60,000 nucleotides of DNA from Cryptomeria japonica (GCF_030272615.1 NC_081406.1:143463041-143523040); one strand, 5' to 3'; positions 46,540-58,706 are shown, numbered from the stretch's first letter. The notes: generated by a model not told the origin, from the letters alone. Numbers and translations are program-made.

Positions 46540-49015
46540 GCCCTTTACATTAGGGTCAAGACAATTGTCATTGAAGGTGGCTCAATGTTGATAATTGATG
46601 TTGTTAAAGGGTTGAATAGAATAAACTAGTTTATTGATGGTATCATTAGAGACACATTCAGAATTTTATCTGCCTTTGACTCCTTCCTGCTAAACTATAC
46701 GTATAGGGAAGGTAACTGTGTGGTGGATGCCATGATGGCCCTTGGTGTTAATTTCAACCGACTGAGAGGCTACAGAATTCGTAACTCCCTACCCCCTCTA
46801 TCAGACTCCTTATTGAAGGAGAGACTAATAATATTACCTCTAATGGACATGAAATCTATTAAGCCCTTCCCTCATTCCCATTGTACTGCCTTTGAGGGGT
46901 GGATGAGGGAATTTTTGAATTCAAATAATTCTAGCCTTTAGCCCAGCGGTACCAACGGCTATATGAGGTGGACTGCCACACATGCCATGAGATGTTTTTC
47001 TCTCATTTTTTAGCACTGCCTTTTGATCCTCATGATGATGGAATTTTCTTATGCAATGAGGTATAATGGATGTATTGAGGACCGTGTGACTGAAGGGCTT
47101 GTTAATATTTTTTAACAGGTGACAGCTTGGAAAATGATGTGTTTTCATGCTTCAAATTTGAGATGGTAATACTTATTTTCCTTAACATCCCTTCGGTTGG
47201 CTAGGAGTACGCTTCGCACACTTCTCCTAGTCTAGCAAATTACTATGGCAATTATTTCATTGAAGGGTTGCTTTATGCCTTATTCTTTTATGGCAACAGA
47301 AAATTTATTTCTCTAAGGCATTGCTCTATTTTTTCATTTCCATGCTAAAAGTTAAGGAGAAAACTTTGGCTATCTTCTCTAAGGAGGTGGAAATGGGAGG
47401 TGAGAGGGTTCGCTATGAGTTGGACAATCTGGAGAACTTCAAGAAGGATGTTGTCATATGGAACTATTGCACTGAGGTAGGTGTGGTGGATTTTATGAAA
47501 ATGGTTTAAGGGGCATGATGAATAGCTTTCTATTCAATTTGTGACTTCATGGAATAACAGGCGAGTTGTGGTGGAGGGAATTTCTTTTGAAGTCACGAAG
47601 GAAGTCATTGCAAAGGCTGCAAGACTTTCCCTTGAGGCAATAACATGGAAATGTAGCAGTCATACAACCAATAGTGAACATGTGAGCAAATTTTTTAAAT
47701 GGAAGGAAACCCTGGTGAAACTCCAAGGCAGATTTGACAAGCTAAAACTCAAATACCCCTAGGATGTGGTATGTCTTCTTATCATGAAATATTTTACTTT
47801 GGAAGGCCACCATAAAATATTTTACTATTACCACCTACCTCTTCTTAACCATTTTAGAAACAATGATTTACTATGTTTATCATTTTATTTACTCCATTTT
47901 ATGAAAATCTCCATTAAAGATGCCCTTGACCCTAAAAATAAAGGTAAACCCCTTATTACCCTGGTGCCATTGCTGAATTAAGCCCTCCTTCTTGCCCATC
48001 CACTTTGGGATGGGACAAGATTTCTTCGCCCTCCAAAAGAAAAGGATAGGTTGGGAAGCAAAAAAGAATTATTATAGATAACTCCATCTCTGAAGGGTTT
48101 GAAGAGGAAGACCTTATTGATAATACTATTGGTAGACGAAGATCTCGCAGATTGGCCTCTAAGGGCTCTATGGATAAGAAGGTGGAGGCCTGCACTCACA
48201 TGGCCACTGAAGAAGATATGGAAGGGGTGATGAGGGGAAGATTGTTAATAGCCCCCCAAAAGAAGAGAACCTTGCTGCCAACATGGACTTTGCTAGCCTG
48301 GTGGACCTTGACCCCTTAACCGACTCCCCTCAACTTTTGGAAACCCAAATGAATGTGAATCTAGAAAATATCATTGAGGGATTAGAATCAAGGTTGCCTT
48401 CTCACCCTGAGATCCTAAAAAAATGATGTGGATCTCCCAGAAGAAACTGGAAAAGAGAGGAAGGTTAAGTCCAAAAAGAAAAAAGATAAGAATGGGGACC
48501 CCAAGGATGAGAAGAATACAAAACCCACTAATTCCGCGAAGGAGGAGCTACAAAACCTTGGCACCCATAGGCCCAACCAAGAGCAAGAAATCCAAAAGCT
48601 GAAAGAGGAAATTAAGGTTATCAACAACAAGTCAGTATCAACAAGTTTTGCATTAGGGTCTTGCACAATTCAACTTTGACACTCTCCTTGCTTCATGACA
48701 GAACAACTGATGATGAGAACGACAGGCAAGCAGCAAGGGATCTCTTCAACTTCCTCTCAGAGGACTGGGAGAAGGAAATTATTATGGAAGGGGCTCATAA
48801 TTTGGCCCCTTAGTCTTTAGGTTTTTGTTGCATAGTTTAATCCGGGGTATGCCCCTGTTGCTGTTAATTTCTACTAAACTCTTGTTAATAGTTTTTTTTT
48901 GTTGACTTTCATTTGAATTCTCATTTGGTTTTTTTGTTGTTAATGTGTTGTTGATAGTCATAGGCTATATTAAGGGTCAATGTCCTAGATATCGTTGCTT
49001 TTTTAATCAAAAACA
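46447..49015 (+). pseudogene. LINE ORF2 continuation: RNase H end and downstream ORF
   Basis: The RNase H domain resumes in frame (TRELVAAYASNLNGHSSNQV, EAMALLWGLRIALY, TIVIEGGSMLIIDVVKGLN, YREGNCVVDAMMALGV). The usual EGDS aspartate is Gly. From 47321 a further decayed protein region follows (VRYELDNLENFKKDVVIWNY, RRVVVEGISFEVTKEVIAKA, DVVCLLIMKYFTLEGHHKIF, KKDKNGDPKDEKNTKPTNSA) in several frames to about 48810. I do not recognise that part; it may be the LINE's own 3' ORF or a separate retroelement ORF. The end near 49015 (TTTTTAATCAAAAACATTCA) could be the LINE 3' end. Confidence 0.6.
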
Positions 49016-49019
49016 TTCA

Positions 49020-49303
49020 TTGTATATATCTTATGTCAATTCCCCTCTCATATTTTTACTTCTCAAACTCAAATAGTAAAATTGTTTTATGAGAATTTGG
49101 CAAGAACATGTAAAATGTTTAATAGTTAAATTAGCAATTTGTTTCACATATTCTTTTCACATCTCTACCAAAGCTATTAAATTCCTTAGCATTCAATCAA
49201 GAATGGGTGAATGAGTTTAAGGTAACATCCATTTTCTATATCTTAAGTCAATTCCCCTCTCATTTTTTTACTTCTCAAACTCAAATAGCAAAATGGTTTT
49301 ATG
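49020..49303 (+). repeat. Direct repeats around the right copy of the 38-kb-apart repeat
   Basis: TCAATTCCCCTCTCAT.TTTT with ACTTCTCAAACTCAAATAG occurs at about 49036-49090 and again at 49248-49302. Between them, 49108-49229, is the right copy of the repeat found at 10961-11126. Confidence 0.85.
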
Positions 49304-50577
49304 TAGGAACTATGCTACAACACGGCTTTGTTTGCCTATAGTTTTTTGGTTAAGATTGAAAATTGAATCACTGACCACTAAAATGAGAAAATGAAATTAC
49401 AGTTCATTAAAAGATCAACAAAAGTATAGCATATGATATAGCTTTTGTGCATACTTATTGTTGAGGATATTTATTTTAAATAGATGTATTTTTTTTTCAT
49501 GATATTTAAGATGTTTATTTATCATTAGTTTTTGTTAAGGTAGAAGTATTGCATTTACTTAATTCTATTTTTCAATTAATATAGTCAATCATTACAAAGA
49601 ATTACTATTTTAGAAAAAAAATTCTATAATTTGTATTTAATTTTTTTCTAAATGATTGTAAAAATGCCATTTTTCTTTCAAAAAAATTTAATTTAAAAAA
49701 AAATCATTACACATTTTTATACATTCAATTCATTAAATAGAATGTCGTAATACAACCCCATATTCTTCAAATTAGAACATTGTTAAAATTCATGTAATGT
49801 ATTTTTGATACTATATTTTGAGTCATTTAGTTCATTTTTTCTACGTGATGATGATGTTGAGGTGAAAAAGGTGTTTTTTCCTTTCAACTATGTTTCTTCC
49901 TTTCATTAGATAAATAAAGTCATATCCAAGCTTTTTTATCTTGTAATTATAATATTTATTTGGTTTTCATGTACAAAATGATTTTATAGTTTTTATTTAT
50001 AATTTATTATTATTTAAAAACTTTATCAGTTTTACTTTTAATTTAGTTATTTATTAATTTATAAATTTATTATTTATAATTATTTTTTTAATTTTTTAAT
50101 TTTGATATGTTTTAATTTTGTATTTTGTTTTATTTTAATTTTAATTTAAATTTAAATTTTAAATATATTTTAATTAATTATCTATTAACTTGATAAAATA
50201 ATTTTTTGATATTAATTTTATAATTGTTTTAATATTTAGATTTTGATATATTTTGACTTTAAATTTTAATTTTGAATTTATATTTAAGTTTGAAATTTAT
50301 TTCAATGATTTATGTTTTTAATGAAATCAAAAATAATAATTAAACGTTATTAGAATTAATTTAATCACTCTCTCATTCTCTTCCTTTCTCTTTGTCTTTT
50401 CCACTTTAGAAATAGATAGAATTTTTGTCACATTATCTATCCACCACTTTGGATGTCCATTTGATTGTTTTTAATATTGAATTGAGACCTTTGCACACGA
50501 TTGTTAATAAAATATGGGTGAGACTACCAATCAATTCTTGTGAGTAAGCCTATCTCAATCTAACTATTGTAAGTCAT
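49304..50577. other. AT-rich region, no gene
   Basis: Very AT-rich (many TTTAATTT words at 49900-50330); no open frame of note. It ends abruptly where LTR sequence begins. Confidence 0.6.
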
Positions 50578-51046
50578 ACCAAACTTCACTCGGTAGACAT
50601 TTCACCTTCATTAACCGATAGTGATAACCTTAGGGTTTATCGACTAGGTTCTTTGGGGTTTACCGACTAGGTTCTTTTCTCAGTGACACAGTATAGTATT
50701 AACCTTACAATAAACAACATATGTAGGATATCAAAACAATCTAAACATCATGATCTCATCATTGTCTAACTCGATAATAGTTGCCCATTGAATAACTTAT
50801 TCCTCCCCTTATTCATCACATTCTTTCTGTGTCTTTTACCGACATCTTAATTCTCTTCAAATCAATCTTCTCAAGATATGGCAACATCATACTGAATCAG
50901 AAAATCAATTTCTTGACATCAATGACAAAATAATGTTATTAAGACAGTAAAAATCCTTAATCAGTTATATCCATAATCATCAACAACCTTCTCAATATCC
51001 TCTTAAAAATGCCAACAATCTCCCTTGTTCTGTTGTAATACCAACA
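50578..51046 (-). repeat. Copia 3' LTR, truncated to its first 469 bp
   Basis: It matches the first part of the 5' LTR (56697-57143) at roughly 95 percent by eye, plus an internal tandem repeat of about 23 bp (GGTTTACCGACTAGGTTCTTT). Left of 50578 the similarity stops; about 1 kb of LTR is missing. Confidence 0.85.
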
Positions 51047-51060
51047 ATCTCCCCCTTTGG
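51047..51060 (-). other. Polypurine tract
   Basis: CCAAAGGGGGAGAT on the minus strand directly precedes the 3' LTR start TGTTGG. It primes plus-strand DNA synthesis in LTR elements. Confidence 0.9.
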
Positions 51061-51446
51061 CATTGATGGAAAAAACTAACTTGATTTGATTCAACTGATT
51101 CGGATTCAGATTGTTGTGAGATTCAGAAATGCTCTGCCCCTGTCATTAGTCTTCTCCCCCATTCATTAGTCTTCTCCCCCTTTGACAACAATGCCAAAAA
51201 GTAAAGGAACTAAAACATGATTTCTTCCTCTAAGAAGTGATTTCCTTACTGTTATGTATCCACTCAGTCTCGGTTAGAGCATTTAGTCTTCAATTCCTGT
51301 ATTGTTTTCTCCACACCTTTAGAAAACCTCCTAAAGTGTGTAAATCAGCATCAATCCACACATAATATTTTGTAGATTCATCGAATTGATGCTTTCACCG
51401 AACTCTGTCAGTGAGTAGAAGATAGGGGTAGGACCCCTAACTTGCT

Positions 51447-51971
51447 TCAGAGATACTCAAAAGTGTCCCTAGGTAGTGGCTTGGTGAAGATATATGCTAT
51501 TTGTTCCTTTGTGCTAACATACTCCAACACCACTTTCTTCTCTTGAACTTCTTCTCTAAGATAATGATATTTGATAGAGATGTGTTTTGCCTTAGAGTGC
51601 ATTACAGGATTCTTTGAAATGTTAATGGCACTAGTATTATCACAGAATATAGTTACTGGCTCGGTAACTTTCTCATTTATATCTTCTAATAGTTGTTTAA
51701 TCCATGCTATATTAGTGCAATTCAATGCTGCAGCAACATATTCAGCTTCTACTGTTGACTATGAAACACATCCTTGTTTCTTGCTAAGCCAACCTACTAG
51801 TCTTTCTCCTAAAAAGAAAGCTCCTCCACTTGTACTTTTCCTGTCATCATTGTTGCCTACCCAATCAACATCAGTATAAACTTTTAAATCAAAATCATTT
51901 CTCTTTTCATATACTAAGCCATAATCTTCAGTGCCTTTCAGGTATCTGAAAATTCTTTCGATTGCTATCAT
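51447..51971 (-). pseudogene. Copia RNase H
   Basis: IFRYLKGTEDYGLVYEK, VYTDVDWVGNNDDRKSTSGG and VEAEYVAAALNCTNIAWIKQ are followed by IFCDNTSAINISKNPVMHSK and HISIKYHYLREEVQEKK. A single TAG (51759) interrupts the frame just before STVEAEY. RNase H removes the RNA strand during reverse transcription. Confidence 0.9.
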
Positions 51972-52034
51972 ATGTGTTTCTTTGGGATCTGCAGAGAATC
52001 TTGCAACTATACCTACTACATGTGCTATATCCGG

Positions 52035-52970
52035 TCAATTGTGAACACCATATTGCAACTTTCCAATCATAGATCGATAAATTGTCTCATCAATAGATGT
52101 AGATTCATCATTCTTTGATAGTTTATAGTTGATAGTCCTAGGAGTACATACTGGTTTTGAGTCCTCCATTCCAAATTTCTTCAAGTTTTCCTTTATGTAC
52201 TTGGATTGAGTAATGAAAATCTCATCTTTCATTTGCAGTATCTTTAAACCTATAAAATACTTTATCTCACCGATTAGTGACATCTCAAATTCTTTGCTCA
52301 TTTCATTACCAAAGTTTTTGCATAGAGAATCATTTCCACAAAATATAATGTCATCAACAAATATGACTGAGATCAGTATTCCATTGTCTTCATCATTCTT
52401 CATGTACATATTGATGTTTTCACTTGTTCTTATAAAACCAATCTTGATCAAATAAGAGTGCAATCTCTCATACCATGCTCTAGGTGCTTGTTTCAAACCA
52501 TATAAAGCTTTGTTCAATTTACATACCCGATCTTTATTCTTTTCTTCAACAAATCCTTCAGGTTGTTCAATATAAACTTCTTCTTCTAATATACCATTCA
52601 AAAATGCAGATTTGACATCCATTTGATATACCTTGAAATTTTTGAAAGCAACATATGCCAACAATGTTCTTACTCCTTCAAGTCTTGCCACAGGTGCAAA
52701 GGTCTCACCATAATCTATTCCTTCTTCTTGAGCATATCCTTTGCAGACTAGTCTTGCTTTATTTTGAATGACCTCACCTTTTTCATTTAGCTTGTTTCTG
52801 AATATCCACTTTGTACTGATTACATTTTTGTCCTTTGGTCTTGGGACCAGTGTCCATGTGTCATTCTTCTTGATTTGATCAATCTCTTCTGTCATAGCAT
52901 TTACCCAATCTTCACTATTAAATGCCTCTTTTACTATTCTCGGTTCAAATTCAGATATTAGACATGTGTT
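52035..52970 (-). pseudogene. Copia reverse transcriptase (RVT_2)
   Basis: The frame starts at [20 protein letters not shown] and is open over 286 codons from 52895. Motifs: [51 protein letters not shown] (first catalytic Asp), [18 protein letters not shown] and [11 protein letters not shown] (catalytic Asp pair; Phe instead of the usual Tyr). It ends at a TGA (52035) where an Arg codon is usual, likely CGA to TGA. Confidence 0.9.
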
Positions 52971-53534
52971 CTATCTCAGTTTGTTCCTTGTCATCACTGG
53001 ATCATCCTTATCTCGTATAATTTGACTTGATGCATGATTCCTTCTTACATACTTGGCTAATACAGGCTCGGTAGGCTCTATATTATCTTCTTCATCACTC
53101 AGTAACTGGTTATCCTCTTTATTTTCTTCAGTAACTCTCTCGGTAGGATTTGTCGATTGAACATAGACAAATTCTTCATAATCTTCTAGTTCCTTGGAAT
53201 TTCCTTCATCATTTCTTTCTGCAAATTCATTAATTTTCACATTTGCACTTTCTACTATTTTGTTAGATGATTTGATCAGACATTTAAATGCTTTGCTTCT
53301 AGAAGAATAACCTAGAAACATTCCTTCTTCACTTTTTTGATCAAACTTTCCATTTCTATCATCTTTGTGTACATAGAATCTACTTCCAAATATTTTGAAA
53401 TAACTTACATTAGGTTTCTTGTCATACCAGATTTCATATGGTGTCTTCAAAGTTCCTTTCTTTAGTTGTACTCGGTTCAGAGTGTAAACTGTTGTGCTTA
53501 TTACTTCTCTCCAAAATGTTTGTGGCACTTTCAA
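52971..53534 (-). pseudogene. Copia integrase C-terminal region and linker
   Basis: PQTFWREVISTTVYTLNRVQ, FKIFGSRFYVHKDDRNGKFD and GMFLGYSSRSKAFKC mark the end of integrase and its GKGY-like tail. An acidic linker follows. The piece ends at a TAG (52971-52973) and the same frame continues into reverse transcriptase. Confidence 0.8.
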
Positions 53535-53886
53535 TCATCAGGGTTCTGGCACAATCCACAATAGATCTGTTTCTTCTCTCAGCTATCCCATTTTGTTGTT
53601 GAGTTCTTGGTGCAGAGACTTGTCTTTTTATACCATGATCATTGCAGAATAAGTTGAACTCATCAGAGGTGAACTCTCCTCCTCTATCAGATCTAAGACA
53701 TTTTAGTTGTCTTCCTGTTTCATTTTCAACTCTTGCCTTGTACCATTTAAACATTTGAAAAGCTTTTGAATTTTCTTTTAAAAACATAACTGACATCATC
53801 CTTGAATAATCATCCACAAATAATATGAAATATTTGTCACCATAATAACTTTGAACTTTCATAGGACCACAAAGATCAATATGCAC
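53434..53886 (-). pseudogene. Copia integrase core
   Basis: The DDE core is visible: HIDLCGPMKVQSYYGDKYF (first Asp), CLRSDRGGEFTSDEF (second Asp) and QQNGIAERRNRSIVDCARTL (Glu). This enzyme joins element DNA to the host chromosome. The frame is lost after ARTLMIES (about 53530) and continues in another frame in the next piece. Confidence 0.85.
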
Positions 53887-54515
53887 AAGATCTAAAATTC
53901 ACTTGGAAGTGTAGGACTTACTTGTAAGCTTGATCTTGTCATCTTACCCATCTGGCATCCTCGGCACATAGCATTCTCAGGTTTTTCCAAACTCGGTAGA
54001 CCTCTTACTCGGTGCTTCTTACTTATTTTGATCAAATTATCAAAATTTACATGACAAAACCTTTTATGTCATAACCAAATATCATCTATCTTTGCATAAA
54101 GACACTTGTTCCGAGTTGAGTCAAGGTGAAATGTGTTACCTTTTGTTCGAGTCTCGGTAGCTGCTAACCTTCCATGTTTGTCATAAACTTTGACAATTTC
54201 TTTCTAAAATTCTATTCGGTAACCTGTGTTGTTTAGCTATGCTACACTCAACAAATTGTATTTCAAACCTTCAACCCAATAGACATCATTACATTTAGCA
54301 TTGTCAAGAAGTGTTATAGATCCTTTACCTTTTACTGGACATGGTGCATCATTACCAAATCTTACATAGCCTCCATCATAATCTTCTAATTTAACAAATT
54401 TGAGTTTATCACCTATCATGTGATGTGAACATCCACTATCTATGATCCAAGAATCATTTTTACTTATGTGAGATATTAGGGCTTTTTCTTCATGATCCAT
54501 CTTTGATAGCCACAT
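53887..54515 (-). pseudogene. Copia protease and integrase zinc-finger region, broken
   Basis: Protease active-site motif SWIIDSGCSHHM is at about residue 23 of the open piece 54515-54237. A TAG follows LLSVA. Downstream, the HHCC zinc-finger region of integrase (GPRE-type HKRFCHVNF, CRGCQMGKM) is recognisable but has further stops (near 54200, 54064 and 53900) and a frame shift near 53910. Confidence 0.75.
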
Positions 54516-55575
54516 AAACTACTTCCTCTGTATCAGTTTCATCAGATTTATCATCATTGGATTCCTCATCGGCTTTTAGGCATGACTTTCTATCTCTTCT
54601 TTTGAAATCTCGGTATCCTCTGTAATGATTATCTTTCTGTCTGTCATCTCGGTAATCTCTCTTTTCAGTAGAATCTTTGTCAGGACAGTCAGAAGCCATA
54701 TGTCCTATCTTATCACAATTGAAACATTTCAAAGGTAGTTTTCCTTTATACTTACCTTTGTCTCTCGGTAACCTTCTGGCCAATAGTGCTTCAAACTCTT
54801 CTTGCTTTCTTATTTCCTCATACAGTTTGTGTACTTCTTCCATGTTCTTACGAAATATTTCACTTGCTCCACTATGATTCCCTTCGGAATACTTACTCAT
54901 TCTATCATTGTAATCATTAGATTCACCAAGATGAAAAGAACTAAATGCAGATTCAATTTTATTTACCGAAGACCCACTGTTATCAAAATTACTTAACTCA
55001 AATGCATGTAGCTTGCCGATAGTAGCATCTAAAGAAACTGGCATATTGGGTACTTTCCTCAATTCATTGATTGCAGAGACTTGGATTGTATAAGCAGGTA
55101 GAAGGGTTCTCAATAACTTACTTGTGACATCCTTTTCTTCAATAGTTCCTCCCGCTCCTTTGATTTGATTGACAATTTCCTTTAGTCTTGTACTGTACTG
55201 GGTTATGTTCTCACCTTCATTCATCCTCATAGATTCAAGTTGTCCTCTTAGACTATCCACTTTTCCTCTTTGAACATGTTCATCACCTCCATACACAGAT
55301 ATGAGTTTGTCCCACATTGCTTTTGCATCACTGCAGCCTTCTAGATCATTAAACTCTGAGTCGGTCAATGCTGATGATATTTCAATCATTGCTTGAGTGT
55401 GTTCTTGCTTTGCCTTTATCTCTTCCATTATCAATGGATAGGTGCTCAGTGTAATGAAATCATTCTCCAGATAATATGTTGCATATTCTCCAACTCCTGA
55501 TAAGTGCAGCTTCATCCTTTTCTGCAATGTAGAGAAACTAGACTTGTTCATCTTCGATGCATCCCTCTTATACAT
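54490..55575 (-). CDS. Copia gag-like protein
   Basis: An open frame of 361 codons starts at ATG 55575 just inside the primer-binding site. Residues about 60-200 have the UBN2/gag-polypeptide pattern (AMWDKLISVYGGDEHVQRGK, TQYSTRLKEIVNQIKG) and near residue 285 a CCHC zinc knuckle CFNCDKIGHMASDC, followed by a charged tail. Gag forms the virus-like particle and binds the element RNA. It ends where protease should begin, in a different frame, so gag and pol are separated by a shift that looks like damage. Confidence 0.85.
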   Translation of the reverse strand: MYKRDASKMNKSSFSTLQKRMKLHLSGVGEYATYYLENDFITLSTYPLIMEEIKAKQEHTQAMIEISSALTDSEFNDLEGCSDAKAMWDKLISVYGGDEHVQRGKVDSLRGQLESMRMNEGENITQYSTRLKEIVNQIKGAGGTIEEKDVTSKLLRTLLPAYTIQVSAINELRKVPNMPVSLDATIGKLHAFELSNFDNSGSSVNKIESAFSSFHLGESNDYNDRMSKYSEGNHSGASEIFRKNMEEVHKLYEEIRKQEEFEALLARRLPRDKGKYKGKLPLKCFNCDKIGHMASDCPDKDSTEKRDYRDDRQKDNHYRGYRDFKRRDRKSCLKADEESNDDKSDETDTEEVVYVAIKDGS

Positions 55576-55620
55576 CTTTGGATCTTTGCCTCAAGTACCT
55601 TTAAACTTTTCTTCTTGAGT

Positions 55621-55637
55621 CCAAAGCTCTGATACCA
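55621..55637 (-). other. Primer-binding site (initiator Met tRNA type)
   Basis: TGGTATCAGAGCTTTGG lies two bases inside the 5' LTR. This is complementary to the 3' end of plant initiator methionine tRNA, the usual copia primer. Confidence 0.9.
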
Positions 55638-55639
55638 AT

Positions 55640-57143
55640 TGTTAAGTTCTGATACTAAATGTAAAGTATAGATGCCAATAGCCAACAAGATGAGAGGGGG
55701 GGGGTGAATCATACAAACTTAAACTTCCATAAAATCAATAGATTCAACCTCGGTAGCCTTAACAGATATATGTAACCAAAATTGTAAAACATGCAAACTC
55801 ATAAACAGATAACATCACAACACATTTAACACCAAATTTAACATGGAAACCCAATTAGGGAAAAACCACTGTGGGATTTCAGACCCACTAATAAATATAC
55901 TCTTCTAGAGTATGCTCGGTTAAAAGCAAATCTTGTTAAAGATTACAAACACATTGCTAGATGTGACTCAGTTAAGGGATTTCCCTCAGATCTATTAGGA
56001 TCTTCACTTTGCTAGAAGTGACCTTGTCAAAGGATTTCAAACACTCAATCAGAATGTTACCTTGCTAGAGGGTTTTACAAATAAGACTCTTAAGTCCACT
56101 CGGTTAAGAGATTTTCTGTCACTTTACAAAATAACAGTAATAAGAATTTATTTGCAACTTTACATCTAAAATGCTAAAGCAGATTCTTATTTTCTCAATA
56201 CTTCCTAGTCATAGGACTTATCTTGTCCCTTTGCTGGGCTCTATACTATGTTAATCAAATAGGTCTTCAAGCTTCTGTGCTCGATAATCACTATGTAGCA
56301 TCTTTGTGCTTACACTTGCCCGCATGCATTGTTTATCAACAATTCCTTATTCATAAACAATTTGCTAACCGTTGAATCTCCTTGATCACATTTCCCATGA
56401 TCAATCATAGCCATCAGATCTTCAATCTTGACCAGGTTCAATGTATCCTTCCATCTGAAAAATGTTTTACTATGCCTAGGAACTTGCATACATTTCTTGG
56501 AACTTGTGCTAGGGTATTGCGGTTCAATCTGAGCTATAGATCTTCCTGCCGATCTTCCATTGCCATATATTCTTAACAGATTTCATGCACGACATACCAA
56601 TCATTTAATCAACTCCAGCTCATCAACTTCCTTCATTAAATGACGCTTTTATTCATCCAATGCATTCTGTTACAGCTCAGTTGTTACTCGGTAAATACTA
56701 AACTTCACTCGGTAGACATTCCGCCTTCTTTAACCGATAGCGATAACCTTGGGGTTTACCAACTAGGTTCTTTGCTCGGTGACATAGTATAGTATTAACC
56801 TTACAATTAACAACATATGTGGGATATCAAAACAATCTAAACATCATGATCTCATCATTGTCTAACTCAATAATAGTTGCCCATTGAATAACTTATTCCT
56901 CCCCTTATTCATCACATTCTTTCTATATCTTTTACCGACATCTTAATTCTCTTCAAATCAATTGTCTCAAGATATGGCAACATCATATTGAATCAGAAAA
57001 TCAATTTCTTGACATCAATGACAAAATAATTTTTATTAAGACAGTAAATATCCTTAATCAGTTATATCCATAATCATCAACAACCTTCTCAATATCCTCT
57101 TAAAAATGCCAACAATCTCCCTTGTTCTATTGTAATGCCAACA
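55640..57143 (-). repeat. Copia 5' LTR, 1504 bp
   Basis: It starts TGTTGGCATTACAATAGAAC (minus strand) and ends AACTTAACA next to the primer-binding site. It contains several CTCGGTA words. The long LTR is unusual for short copia families but known in others. Confidence 0.85.
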
Positions 57144-58706
57144 CAAATGGTTCCATTGATAAGTATGAGGTTCCTCTTGTTGCTAAGGGGTTTACATAGA
57201 TTGAGGACATTGATTATTTTAAGACTTTTTCTCCCCTTGACAAGATGGATTCTATCCACCTTGTACTTTCTTTTGCAAATTCACAAGGATGGTTAGTTTA
57301 TCAAATAGATGTGAAGAGTGCCTTCTTGCATGGTGATCTTCATGAGGAGATCTATATGGAGTAGCCACAGGGATTTTTATAGGACTCTTGAGTCATTTGT
57401 AGGCTTTGATGTTTATTGTATGGTCTCAAGCAAGACCCTCAAGCTTGGTATGAGAAGATGGACACATTGTTGCTATCGATTGGTTTCACAGTTCCCATTC
57501 TAATCCCACAGTTTACACTTAGCATTAGGAAGGAGATATTTTGATATTGGTCTTATATGTGGATGATTTAATTCTTAATAGCAATTCTTCTTCCATGATT
57601 CAGAGTGTTCAGAGAGCATTAGTGGAGAAATTTGATATGATAGATCTTAGTCTTTTGTATTACTTCCTTGGTCTTTAGATTACTCAGTATTCGATTGGGA
57701 TTTCCATTTGTCAATGGAAGTATGCTCTTGATATTCTTTAGATATTTGGAATTCTTGAATGCAAGCCTACCCCTACACCATTTTAGTCAAGGGTTGTGTT
57801 GTCTTCTAGTTGTTCTATTCCTTTAGTTGTGCTACATTGTATAGGATGTTAGTTGGTAGTCTTTTGTATTTGACACACACTCATCTAAATATTCCTTTAT
57901 GGGTTGTATAGTCTCTTGGTTCCCTCACAATCCACATGAGAGTTGCTAGAAGGCTACCAAATATATCTTGAGGTTCATCTAGGGCACAATGCACTTTGGA
58001 AATCATTATATATCAAGAGACTCTAGGATTGTTGGATTCACTAACTTAGATTGGGTTGGTGATGTTAATGATTGGAAGTCTACTTCTAGGTTTTTTTGTC
58101 TTGGTTTTGGCCCCATTGCATGGTCTTTGCAGGAAGAAATATGCTATTGAATTTATCATATATTGAGGTTGAATATCGAGCAATAGTTCTTGCTAGCCAA
58201 GAGGTTTTATGGCTTCGTCAATTGTTGACAGAGTTTGGTTTTCTCCTAATGGAACCATTATTAAATTTGGCATGACAATCAAAGTGCCATTCACATTTAT
58301 TGTAACCTAGTGGAGATGCACATGCACTTCATTTGGTAGGTGATTTAGGATGGTCTTCTCAGCTTGGATTACATACCTACAAAGGAGCAGGTTGCAAACA
58401 TCTTCACTAAACCCTTGGTGTCCCCATGTCATCTTCAATTGTGACCAATGCTTGGGGTGAAGGAAGTTGTCTTTAGGGAGTCTACTTGAGGCCTTCCTTC
58501 ATTTTTTAGCAGTTCATGTTTTCATGCTTTACATCTATCACTTTTGGAGAGGGATTTTTTCCCACGTGAATTTTCTCCTTTTTCTCCACTTAGAGAGACT
58601 TCATTGGTTTGTAAATGGGTACCTAATCAGACCTTTTGTTGCCAAAACTCATTAATGCACTCATGCATTTATATTTTTTACTCACCCTAAGTTTCACTAA
58701 GGGAGG
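57144..58706 (+). pseudogene. Second copia relic: RT and RNase H, plus strand
   Basis: Coding starts abruptly at the edge of the other element's LTR, inside [87 protein letters not shown]. RNase H follows (NWVGDVNDWKSTSR; EYRAIVLASQEVLWLRQLL; NIFTKPL), ending about 58450. There are numerous stops and shifts. A polypurine-like CTAAGGGAGG ends at 58706. Confidence 0.8.

Larger units (their letters stand above)
50578..57143 (-). mobile_element. Ty1/copia LTR retrotransposon, 3' LTR truncated
   Basis: Read on the minus strand: 5' LTR 57143-55640, primer-binding site 55637-55621, gag, protease, integrase, reverse transcriptase, RNase H, polypurine tract 51060-51047, then a partial 3' LTR 51046-50578. 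The order integrase before RT defines copia. Both ends of each LTR fit TGTTGG...TTAACA. The coding part is broken by stops and shifts, so it is non-autonomous now. No target duplication can be tested because the left end is missing. Confidence 0.9.
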
